DNA from: Enterobacterales bacterium
Lineage (GTDB): Bacteria > Pseudomonadota > Gammaproteobacteria > Enterobacterales > Kangiellaceae
Assembly: GCA_030949565.1 (NCBI GenBank)
Contig: JAUZSK010000005.1
Location: 62,001-126,000, forward strand
Direction: 5' to 3'
DNA: 64,000 bases
Each line of letters starts with the position of its first letter. Position 1 is the stretch's first letter. This document shows positions 9,398 through 16,801 of the stretch, in pieces. Made by a program: the position numbers and the translations under genes. The notes beneath the pieces are model-generated. The model ran no database searches and was not told the DNA's origin. It saw only the letters and a program-made list of their open reading frames with translations.

Positions 9398-9667
9398 ATG
9401 AGTCAACCGCTTAAAAAACGCTTAGTTGCCTATTTAAAGACGATGGCAGCTAACCCACAAGCGCAAATAAAGCGGCTAGCCATCGGAACGTTTATTTCTT
9501 TAATCGCCTCTATTTTACAAATTTTCAGTAGCCAATGGGAATCTCAAATTCTATTTTATATACTTAGTTTCATTATGCTAGCAGGCGTTATCTACGCCCT
9601 GCCCGGTTACTTAGGCATTTGGATGTGGCGCATGCGCGATACTTTATTTCGAAATAATTCCAAGTAG
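9398..9667 (+). CDS. Small membrane protein of unknown function
   Basis: 89 residues from ATG 9398, four bases after the nfuA stop codon, so probably co-transcribed; the frame itself opens earlier, inside nfuA. A basic N-terminal helix (LKKRLVAYLKTMAANPQAQIKR) precedes two hydrophobic segments (about residues 27-45 and 52-74) and a short basic tail. I do not recognise a family. The tight spacing suggests a link to nfuA expression only; nothing in the protein shows a role in Fe-S metabolism. Confidence 0.6.
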   Translation: MSQPLKKRLVAYLKTMAANPQAQIKRLAIGTFISLIASILQIFSSQWESQILFYILSFIMLAGVIYALPGYLGIWMWRMRDTLFRNNSK

Positions 9668-9749
9668 CTCCCCTCTTCTGTCTACAAGCATATCGCCCTT
9701 AAGATTGCCTCAGAACCATTCCATTCTAGTTCGATCTCATATGAAAAAT

Positions 9750-9779
9750 TTGTGGCTCAAGGATGACTTAAGGTATAGT
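9750..9779 (+). promoter_or_regulatory. Possible sigma-70 promoter for the transaminase gene
   Basis: TTGTGG (9750-9755) and TATAGT (9774-9779), separated by 18 bases, lie just upstream of the AGAAGGAG ribosome binding site and ATG 9801. Confidence 0.35.
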
Positions 9780-9800
9780 TACAAACAGAAGGAGAATCCC

Positions 9801-10646
9801 ATGTCTGTTGTGTTTTTAAATGATCGCTACTTGCCGTTAAATGAAGCTAAAATATCTCCGCTGGATCGTGGTTTTTTATTTGGTGACGGCATTTACGAGT
9901 TGATTCCTTGCTACCAACAAAAAATGATTGGACTCGATCCTCATATAGAACGACTGCAACAAGGTCTTAGCGCCACAAAAATCGCTTTTAACTGGTCAAA
10001 GCAACAGTGGCGCGAGCTAGTTAGTCAATTGGTCGAACGAAATAATATTCCCAATGTGGGGATTTATATTCAAATTAGTCGCGGCGCAGATACTAACCGC
10101 TCCCATGGCTACCCCAAGAATATCACGCCAACGCTATTCGCCATGGCTCAGCCAATCGCTGATTTTAATCCAAACACCAACAACACAAGGTTAAAAATCA
10201 AGTCAGAACTCGACCGACGATGGCGCCGCTGTGATATCAAATCGACTTCGCTATTGGGTAATTTGATGCATTTTGATTCAGCCCAAACGGATGGTTATGA
10301 CGAAATTCTAGTCCATTCTGATAAAAACATAGTCCATGAAGGCAGTAGCAGCAACATATTTGTAGTGAAAGACAACCAAGTGTCAACGCCGATTGCTAAT
10401 CAAACTATCCTACCAGGTATCACTCGTCGTTTATTAATTAAGCAATTAATAAAATCGACTGAAATACAATTTGAAGAACGTAATATTCTTCTTTCTGAAG
10501 CAATCGAAGCCGATGAAATATGGATTACTAGTTCCAGTAGACAGATCCAACCGGTGGTTAATTTAAACGGCCAACCGGTTGGTACCGGGGAAGTCGGAGA
10601 TGTTTATAAAAATATCGCTGAAGAATATTACAAAACCTATTTTTAA
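9801..10646 (+). CDS. dat: D-amino acid (D-alanine) transaminase, PLP class IV
   Basis: 281 residues from ATG 9801, which is preceded by AGAAGGAG; the longer frame from 9705 has no ribosome binding site. Class IV aminotransferases share this fold. Visible hallmarks are the N-terminal VFLNDRYLPLNEAKISPLDRGFLFGDGIYE, the PLP-binding lysine in CDIKSTSLLGN (about residue 145), the HEGSSSNIFVV motif and the TPIANQTILPGITR segment. The GDGIYE, RGAD and CDIKS forms favour D-alanine transaminase over branched-chain or ADC lyase members. It would interconvert D-alanine and D-glutamate with 2-oxo acids, relevant to cell-wall precursors. Single gene with its own promoter. Confidence 0.85.
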   Translation: MSVVFLNDRYLPLNEAKISPLDRGFLFGDGIYELIPCYQQKMIGLDPHIERLQQGLSATKIAFNWSKQQWRELVSQLVERNNIPNVGIYIQISRGADTNRSHGYPKNITPTLFAMAQPIADFNPNTNNTRLKIKSELDRRWRRCDIKSTSLLGNLMHFDSAQTDGYDEILVHSDKNIVHEGSSSNIFVVKDNQVSTPIANQTILPGITRRLLIKQLIKSTEIQFEERNILLSEAIEADEIWITSSSRQIQPVVNLNGQPVGTGEVGDVYKNIAEEYYKTYF

Positions 10647-10785
10647 TCCTGAATTAGATGAATATGTCATTTGAACAACAACTGATTAGACCAGTAAAAT
10701 ACAGGCTTTAGAATGTGTTAGTATTATCCGACAACTAACACTCATATGTTCTATATATGAAACAATAACATAAAGGATAATAATA

Positions 10786-11190
10786 ATGACCGATACCCTA
10801 CTCGCACTTGTCTACTACATCGCTTGGATACTTGCACTTCTATCCATTTTAGGCGGATTACGAACCTATTTAACCCTTGTTGGTAAAAAAGCAGTCAATA
10901 GCTTTAGCCCTGCAGGATCAGATGTTTCAGAGTTCTCTGGTCGCCTTTGTCGTGCTCATGCAAATTGTTATGAGTTTTTCCCGATTGCTGGCGGGCTGCT
11001 ATTGATAGCTTTAGCGACTGGACAAACAGCTATCACGGATCCCCTAGCTCTTTACTTTGTGATTGCTCGCATATTGCAATCCGTTACACATCTTTTATCC
11101 ACTTCGGTAATTGCTGTGTTTATCAGGTTTGGCTTTTTTCTTGTGCAGATTGTGATTTGTGTCAAGTGGGTGATTGATTTGATTAGCTAA
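10786..11190 (+). CDS. MAPEG-family membrane protein
   Basis: 134 residues with four hydrophobic segments at about residues 5-25, 60-80, 85-103 and 108-130. The polar loop after the first helix and the stretch FSGRLCRAHANCYEFFPIAGG match the MAPEG family (membrane-associated proteins in eicosanoid and glutathione metabolism), in which the conserved RxxRAHxNxxE segment contributes to glutathione binding. The bacterial members are trimeric inner-membrane proteins of mostly unproven substrate. The start at ATG 10786 has AAAGGATAATAATA upstream. It converges on nhaA across a shared terminator. Confidence 0.8.
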   Translation: MTDTLLALVYYIAWILALLSILGGLRTYLTLVGKKAVNSFSPAGSDVSEFSGRLCRAHANCYEFFPIAGGLLLIALATGQTAITDPLALYFVIARILQSVTHLLSTSVIAVFIRFGFFLVQIVICVKWVIDLIS

Positions 11191-11197
11191 ATCAACC

Positions 11198-11232
11198 AAA
11201 AAGCCTTCGATTTTTAAAATCGTTGGCTTTTT
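11198..11232. terminator. Bidirectional rho-independent terminator
   Basis: Long near-perfect hairpin AAAAAGCC-TT-CGATTTT / AAAATCG-TT-GGCTTTTT with A-run and T-run on both sides, between the convergent MAPEG and nhaA genes. Confidence 0.85.
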
Positions 11233-11263
11233 ATAGATAGCTTTTTTATAAACACTCAGCTGG

Positions 11264-12445
11264 CTAAGATGTTTTAGATTGACTCGATATTTTTAATATA
11301 AAATAGCCAAGCACAGCGGAAGCCAGTGAGCCGATTAAAATGGCTAGCTTATCAGTATAGTTGAATAGGGTGTCATCAACAAAAGCCAAGGTTACAATAA
11401 ACAAACTCATAGTAAAGCCAATCCCCGTCAGCAATGAAACGCCGTAAAGTTGCATCCAATTGCTATCGGCGGGTAATTTGGCTAGTTTCAACTTAATGGC
11501 CAGAAAACTAAAACCGAACACTCCTAACTGCTTTCCAACAAACAAGCCTAACATAATTCCTAATGGTACCGGCGCCGCCATTTGTTCAAGTGAAATACTG
11601 GTTACATTAACTCCTGCATTAACAAAAGCAAATAAAGGTAATATCAGAAATGCCACCCAAAAATGTAAGCCATGCTCAATTTCTTTCAATGGAGAAATAC
11701 TATTGCCCTCATGATCCTTTCCGTTTAAAGGAATCGTAAAAGCAAGCGCAACGCCAGCTAAAGTTGCGTGGACTCCTGATTTTAGTACGCTGACCCACAG
11801 CACAAAACCAACCATAAAATAAGCGGCTTTTTTAACCACGTGGAGCTGATTCATTAACACCAACACGGTTAATGCTATCGCCGCTAGAGTAATCGATAAT
11901 ACCGAAAGATCGACGGTATAAAACACCGCAATAATAACAATTGCACCGAGATCATCAATAATTGCTAGCGCCATTAAAAATATCTTCAGAGACACCGGAA
12001 CACGTTTTCCGAGTAAGGATAAAATGCCTAAAGCAAAAGCGATATCTGTCGCTGTCGGTACCGCCCAACCATTGATAGCAACCGGGTCATTAGCATTAAA
12101 GAATACGTAAATCAGTGCCGGAACCAACATCCCACCGACAGCTGCAAATCCAGGTAGGGCCACCTGGCTTAAAGAGGACAGATGCCCTTCCATAATTTCT
12201 CTTTTCACTTCAAGTCCAATCAGTAGAAAGAAAACAGCCATTAGGCCGTCATTAACCCAATGATAGAGCGATTTGGCTAGATGCAAGGAGCCCACTCTTA
12301 TTTCCACAGGGATATGAAGAAAAGATTCATAGTAGGGTGCTAAAAATGTATTACTCAAGAATAGAGCAATCAGTGTTGCAATAATTAATAAAACACCACT
12401 CGAAGACTCGGTTTGAATAAATTCTTTAACTATTTTCATGGGCAT
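11264..12445 (-). CDS. nhaA: Na+/H+ antiporter NhaA
   Basis: 393 residues, the usual NhaA length, about 12 transmembrane segments. The signature regions are present: FFLLIGLEVKREI, NGWAVPTATDIAFALG with the TM4 unwound region, and ALAIIDDLGAIVIIA carrying the two adjacent ion-binding aspartates of TM5 (equivalent to Asp163/Asp164 in E. coli). The conserved Lys in TM10 is represented by GLFVGKQLGVF. NhaA exports sodium in exchange for protons and is needed at high salt and alkaline pH, fitting a marine or saline habitat. A palindrome lies upstream at 12500-12518. Confidence 0.95.
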   Translation of the reverse strand: MPMKIVKEFIQTESSSGVLLIIATLIALFLSNTFLAPYYESFLHIPVEIRVGSLHLAKSLYHWVNDGLMAVFFLLIGLEVKREIMEGHLSSLSQVALPGFAAVGGMLVPALIYVFFNANDPVAINGWAVPTATDIAFALGILSLLGKRVPVSLKIFLMALAIIDDLGAIVIIAVFYTVDLSVLSITLAAIALTVLVLMNQLHVVKKAAYFMVGFVLWVSVLKSGVHATLAGVALAFTIPLNGKDHEGNSISPLKEIEHGLHFWVAFLILPLFAFVNAGVNVTSISLEQMAAPVPLGIMLGLFVGKQLGVFGFSFLAIKLKLAKLPADSNWMQLYGVSLLTGIGFTMSLFIVTLAFVDDTLFNYTDKLAILIGSLASAVLGYFILKISSQSKTS

Positions 12446-12499
12446 CTCACATTGGCTAGTAACTCCTATTATATCTTTAATAGGGCTGTTGTACCAAAT

Positions 12500-12518
12500 A
12501 TATCCGACCGTCGGATAT
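12500..12518. promoter_or_regulatory. Palindromic operator candidate between nhaA and alkB
   Basis: ATATCCGA-CCG-TCGGATAT: perfect 8-bp arms around three central bases, placed 55 bases upstream of the nhaA start and about 106 upstream of alkB. There is no T-run and both genes point away from it, so it is a better operator than terminator. The regulator is not encoded nearby. Confidence 0.5.
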
Positions 12519-12623
12519 GAATTTGAAAATAAACTGTTAGAAAATGTAAACCTGCCTATTTAACTTTTTAACCGGGCGTGTTATTTTTAATAATCTAGCC
12601 AATAGCCTGCAGACAAGCAATCG

Positions 12624-13271
12624 ATGCCTAACTATCAAAGCGATCTTTTTTCAGCCTTGTCCGATAGTAAAGAGCAGATCTATCCTGATGTTTATCGATT
12701 ATCGCGCTTCACCAAGACCGATAAGCTGCATAAAAGCCTAGGTCCTATTTTACAGCATTCTCCATTTAGAAAAATGATGACACCCAATGGTCATTACACC
12801 AATATCGCCTTTACCAATTGCGGTGAATATGGCTGGGTCTCGAATAAAGTTCGATATCAATACCTAGATAAAGATCCATTGAATAACCAACCCTGGCCAC
12901 CCATGCCCCAAATATTTAAAGATTTAGCAGCAAATGCCGCACTTGAAGCCGGCTATAGTCATTTTATGCCGGACAGCTGCTTGATCAACCAATATTTGAT
13001 TGGTAGTAAGCTAGGATCTCACCAAGATAAAAACGAAAAGGATTTTAACCATCCGATTGTATCGGTGTCCATCGGATTAACCGCTATTTTTCAAATTTAT
13101 GGAAAGACTCGCAGTGGTATAAAAGCTCAATTCCCTCTTTATGATGGTGATGTGATGGTGTGGGGAGATAGCGCACGGTTGATGTACCATGGTGTAAAAA
13201 GCTTAACGGCCGCTCCGCTGAAGCCTAATTTAACGCAGAGAGTCAATCTTACTTTTAGAAAATCTCATTAA
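12624..13271 (+). CDS. alkB: DNA oxidative demethylase AlkB
   Basis: 215 residues, typical AlkB length. It is a 2-oxoglutarate/Fe(II) dioxygenase that removes alkyl groups such as 1-methyladenine and 3-methylcytosine from DNA. The iron ligands are visible as HQD (His133, Asp135) and His189 in LMYHGV; the 2-oxoglutarate-binding arginines are Arg206 and Arg212 in RVNLTFR. The substrate-recognition region with RYQYLDKDP and WPPMP is also typical. No ada or other alkylation-response gene is adjacent. Confidence 0.93.
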   Translation: MPNYQSDLFSALSDSKEQIYPDVYRLSRFTKTDKLHKSLGPILQHSPFRKMMTPNGHYTNIAFTNCGEYGWVSNKVRYQYLDKDPLNNQPWPPMPQIFKDLAANAALEAGYSHFMPDSCLINQYLIGSKLGSHQDKNEKDFNHPIVSVSIGLTAIFQIYGKTRSGIKAQFPLYDGDVMVWGDSARLMYHGVKSLTAAPLKPNLTQRVNLTFRKSH

Positions 13272-13471
13272 GCTTTTTCAACAATCCATGCTAGATTGAA
13301 ACCATGAGCTTATATCAATTAGTTATAACTTACCTTTTACTACTAATTCGCCCATGGATCGTTTAAATTGGGGAGTAAAAGTGAAATTACCATCGCTTTA
13401 CTAGTGTGTTATTCTATGACCCAGAGCAGGCTTAGATGACAGTATTCACAAATTAAAATAAGCATTTCAAT

Positions 13472-14029
13472 ATGAAGCATACTCTTGTATTTTGGCAAGC
13501 TATTATATTTTTTTTCACCGTCCTAATGATAATTTATTGTTTTCACCTTGTTCTACGAATAAAAAAAAGCCGATCCTATTCAATAAAAATAATTTCAAAA
13601 AAGATCGAGCGTGTTTTAGTTTGGCTGGAGACTACAATTTCCTTAATTGATAAAAATATTGACCCACACTTTTTAAAAAACTGTATACAGACATTAAATA
13701 CCGTAATAAAAGAGTATGAACACACTCTTAAAAATAACGAAGGCGAACTCTGGGGCGCACTTAAAAAATCACTCGACCTATTTAACCAAGACTCCCTTAA
13801 ACTAGTAGCGCAAACTGAAGTATTTTTAAAGCCTCTTGATAAGGCTGAATTTGATGAAACGCTCAAAGCATGTCAAGAATCCCTGCAACAACTTCACACA
13901 TCATATAGTAAAATTCAGCCTAGTTTTCATTCTTTATTTCATATCAAACTAAAAAACAAATTCGTACCAAACTACTTTCCAATTAAAAATTCAGCCTCAA
14001 AAAACAAGTCGGTTAACAAAGACTATTAA
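13472..14029 (+). CDS. Membrane-anchored coiled-coil protein of unknown function
   Basis: 185 residues. One N-terminal transmembrane helix (about residues 6-28) is followed by a basic patch (RIKKSRS) and a largely helical, charged cytoplasmic region with no recognisable motif. Codon usage is AT-rich, more than in its neighbours. It converges on the MCP gene with only 25 bases between stop codons. Its position beside the chemosensory operon is the only hint of function. Confidence 0.5.
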   Translation: MKHTLVFWQAIIFFFTVLMIIYCFHLVLRIKKSRSYSIKIISKKIERVLVWLETTISLIDKNIDPHFLKNCIQTLNTVIKEYEHTLKNNEGELWGALKKSLDLFNQDSLKLVAQTEVFLKPLDKAEFDETLKACQESLQQLHTSYSKIQPSFHSLFHIKLKNKFVPNYFPIKNSASKNKSVNKDY

Positions 14030-14054
14030 TTGTGTCCTATTATTTACATTAGGT

Positions 14055-15383
14055 TTAAAATAACTCGACTTTAGGTAATTTTGGACTGGAAGGTTGATTT
14101 TCGCCAACAGCTCCATTATGAACTTTACGCTGAGACTCCATGTGATAGTCACTGAACATATCATCTGTTTTCATTGGTTCACCGATTGCTTGATGCTCAG
14201 TTGTATTACTTATATTTTTTATATTATTAATTAGCTTACTAAAATATTTTTCCATTCGGCTCAAACCTAGGTTAACCTGTTCAAGGCGCTGTCTGGTAAT
14301 ATCCTGGAACTGTATTCCAGCGATTGTATTTATTACATTTGATTGAATACGTTTTGTATCTTCCTCTAGTACCACTAACATTCTAGAATTTAACGTATCA
14401 TACCTCCCATACAACTCAGAAATAACATCAACCTGTTTAGCAAAGCTAGATAACCTTTTCGATTCGGCATCAACCACATCTTTATCAAGAATCGAAGTTA
14501 CATTCAGCTCTACAGAGGAAATCAAATTGCTTATACCATCTTCGATCTCTTGTGCCGCCTTCTCTGATTCTGAGGATAAATTCCGAACTTCATCTGCCAC
14601 AACCGCAAAACCTCTTCCATAGTCACCTGCTCTTGCTGCCTCAATAGCGGCATTTAAAGCGAGTAAATTAGTTTGTGACGCAATATTTTTCAACATTACG
14701 GTCAATGTAGACAAAGAATCAGCATCTTTAAGTATGTGATTAATTTTATCTTTATGTTGTTCAAACTCTATAACTCGGTTTTTAATATAATCCGACATAT
14801 CATTTAACGAGTTCGAAGTTGAATCAATCTTATCCTTGCCTTCATGTTTAATATTTAAACTTTCGTTAATCGCCTGCTTAATATTCAATGATAACTCTTC
14901 AAGTGAACCTTCAATTTCCGAAATATTTTGCATTAGACTCTCGGCGGCGGTTTCAGTTTCCCCGGATATAGCGGTGGTCTGCTCTGATAGAATCCTACAA
15001 ACTTCTGGTGTATTATCCATGCTAGTGGCGATATCGCTAAATAACTCACTTTTCTTTATATGTTCTAAACCGTTATCCATACCTTTACTATCTCCCCTTA
15101 TATTTTTAATGCTCTCAACATTTAACCTAGAGCGTAAAATGAAAAACGAAGTAGGAATACCAACCAATACTAGTAAAAATGAGTCTAAATGAATGTGAAC
15201 TCCATAAATGAGATTGACTTTTGGTTCGTGTACAAAATGAAATAAGGCAAATTCAATAAATAACCATAACGCCAGCACATACCAAGTTGTACAAAAGGTA
15301 TGATGTTTAAATTGGCTAGCTGTTACTAGCAGATATCCTTTTGTTAAAGAAGAATGCTTGGTATTTTTTTTTCGGTTATACAT
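14055..15383 (-). CDS. Membrane methyl-accepting chemotaxis protein without a periplasmic sensor domain
   Basis: 442 residues. Two hydrophobic segments (about 34-52 and 66-86) are separated by a loop of only a dozen residues, so there is no room for a classical ligand-binding domain. The signalling hairpin tip is [37 protein letters not shown]. The second helix bundle continues with an [14 protein letters not shown] segment like that of FrpX/DUF1515-type MCPs. There is no C-terminal CheR-docking pentapeptide. It is the last gene of the large che operon, 24 bases after a cheY-like gene. In the V. cholerae F9 cluster a MCP occupies the same end. Confidence 0.85.
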   Translation of the reverse strand: MYNRKKNTKHSSLTKGYLLVTASQFKHHTFCTTWYVLALWLFIEFALFHFVHEPKVNLIYGVHIHLDSFLLVLVGIPTSFFILRSRLNVESIKNIRGDSKGMDNGLEHIKKSELFSDIATSMDNTPEVCRILSEQTTAISGETETAAESLMQNISEIEGSLEELSLNIKQAINESLNIKHEGKDKIDSTSNSLNDMSDYIKNRVIEFEQHKDKINHILKDADSLSTLTVMLKNIASQTNLLALNAAIEAARAGDYGRGFAVVADEVRNLSSESEKAAQEIEDGISNLISSVELNVTSILDKDVVDAESKRLSSFAKQVDVISELYGRYDTLNSRMLVVLEEDTKRIQSNVINTIAGIQFQDITRQRLEQVNLGLSRMEKYFSKLINNIKNISNTTEHQAIGEPMKTDDMFSDYHMESQRKVHNGAVGENQPSSPKLPKVELF

Positions 15384-15407
15384 TTCAAATTCCCGTCAAA
15401 GATTGAC

Positions 15408-15776
15408 CTAGGTTCCAGGTAATATCTGTTTTATAACTGCGAGCAATTGATTCGCTTCCACCGGCTTGACCAACCAGCCTACAGCACCCGCAGCTTTGGC
15501 TTCATCGCGCTTAGCTTGCTGTGATTCCGTTGTCATCATTAATACAGGTTTGAACTTCATTGCTGGTAATTGTTTTACTGCTTTTATTAAAGAAATCCCA
15601 TCCATACCTGGCATATTAAGATCTGTAATCATTAGGTCCGGTTTAAGCATTTTTAATTTACTTAAGGCGGCATCGCCACTGCTCGCGGTTTCCACACTAA
15701 AACCCGCTCGTTTCAAAATTGCTTCCATGCTCATCAGCATTGTGGTTGAATCATCAACCAATAATATTGTTTTCAT
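15408..15776 (-). CDS. CheY-like single-domain response regulator
   Basis: 122 residues starting at the second ATG (15776), because GAAGG stands nine bases before it; the first ATG (15785) directly abuts this sequence. A receiver domain only: acidic pair DD at residues 7-8, phospho-acceptor Asp in LMITDLNMPGMDG, Thr in MMTTES and Lys in WLVKPVE. It lies between the ParA gene and the MCP gene in the che operon, so it probably serves as an output or phosphate sink of this system's CheA. Confidence 0.88.
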   Translation of the reverse strand: MKTILLVDDSTTMLMSMEAILKRAGFSVETASSGDAALSKLKMLKPDLMITDLNMPGMDGISLIKAVKQLPAMKFKPVLMMTTESQQAKRDEAKAAGAVGWLVKPVEANQLLAVIKQILPGT

Positions 15777-15794
15777 ATTTGACATCCTTCATTT

Positions 15795-16562
15795 CTATTT
15801 GATGAAAAAAGTTTCTAACTCTTCCGCTAGCAATTGGTAGTCCATACTACCGGTACATTTGGCGACATAATCCTTAACCGGACTACCCGCCTCAAAAGCT
15901 TCAGCAAGTTTAATGTTAGTTCGTATACCCCGTAGCATTCTACCTTTACCATATTGTTTTTCTAAGCTTTCTAAAACTCGTTTATGCAACTTTATATTTC
16001 TGTCATACATTACTGGCAATAAACCAAGCAATCTTAATTCACTATTATGCTTTGTCGCCACTTGGTAAAATAGCTTGGCGAGCTGATTGACACCGACACT
16101 TGATAAATGGTGAGGGACAAAGGGTACGATAACGCCATTTGCCGCAGCCATCGAATTGATTAACAATGAATCTAATGTCGGAGGAGTATCAATGACTATT
16201 CGATCAAAGCGTTTAAAACCCTCATTTTCACTTATATAATTTCTCAATAACAAGCCCTTGAGGTCTCTCCCTACAAATGTTGTATCGGCAGGAGCAACCC
16301 AAACATTTTTTGTCTTAGTAAACCTAACAATATCTTGAATATTAATATTTTTATCACTAAAAATATCGTGTATTCTCGCAGGTTCTGAGTCGAGTTCTCT
16401 TAATGCGGTTCCCACGGACACATGACCTTGTGTGTCTAAATCTATAATCAGTGTTTTATAACCTTTTTTACCCCATTCTGCAGCCAAATTAACGGCTGTG
16501 GTGGTTTTACCGGTGCCACCTTTACGATTAGCTATTGTAATAACTAAAGGTTTTTGAGTCAT
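15795..16562 (-). CDS. ParA/Soj-family ATPase of the chemosensory operon
   Basis: 255 residues from ATG 16562 (GGAG six bases before it); the start overlaps the STAS gene stop as ATGA. The deviant Walker A motif KGGTGKT (residues 14-20) with its signature lysine, the DTQGH switch I region and the IDTPPTLD Walker B are all present. ParA-like ATPases in che operons (ParC in Vibrio, PpfA in Rhodobacter) position chemosensory arrays in the cell. For a cytoplasmic array, a nucleoid-based positioning role like PpfA is likely. It was placed here by operon membership with cheA and STAS genes. Confidence 0.88.
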   Translation of the reverse strand: MTQKPLVITIANRKGGTGKTTTAVNLAAEWGKKGYKTLIIDLDTQGHVSVGTALRELDSEPARIHDIFSDKNINIQDIVRFTKTKNVWVAPADTTFVGRDLKGLLLRNYISENEGFKRFDRIVIDTPPTLDSLLINSMAAANGVIVPFVPHHLSSVGVNQLAKLFYQVATKHNSELRLLGLLPVMYDRNIKLHKRVLESLEKQYGKGRMLRGIRTNIKLAEAFEAGSPVKDYVAKCTGSMDYQLLAEELETFFIK

Positions 16563-16801
16563 TTTGACTCCAAAAGTATCGCCTGTAACCAACTGGCTAT
16601 CTTGGTATCACTTGGCCAAATACTAATTTTAACTTGAGACGCCATTAATACTTGTAAAACAGCGGTATGAAGATAGCTCAGTTTTTTTAAATTTAATTTC
16701 CCTTTCGGGTTGAGTAAAATCCAATTAAGTAATTCTTCAGAGTCCTCAATACTGCATTCACCTTCAAGTAGGGCAATGGTTTTTTTAAAAGCTACCGACA
16801 T
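16559..16801 (-). CDS. STAS-domain protein (lipid-asymmetry/anti-sigma-antagonist type)
   Basis: 80 residues, shorter than usual (about 100) for a STAS domain. The order of elements (IALLEGECSIEDSEELLNWILLNPKGKLNL as strand-helix-strand, then LSYLHTAVLQVLMAS, the usual position of the phospho-acceptor region, then KISIWP) fits the family. The serine normally phosphorylated in SpoIIAA-like proteins is replaced by a threonine-alanine pair (HTAVLQ). Its start overlaps the cheA stop by 10 bases and its stop overlaps parA by 4, so all three are coupled. A structural or partner-binding role in array positioning with ParA is likely. Confidence 0.7.
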   Translation of the reverse strand: MSVAFKKTIALLEGECSIEDSEELLNWILLNPKGKLNLKKLSYLHTAVLQVLMASQVKISIWPSDTKIASWLQAILLESK

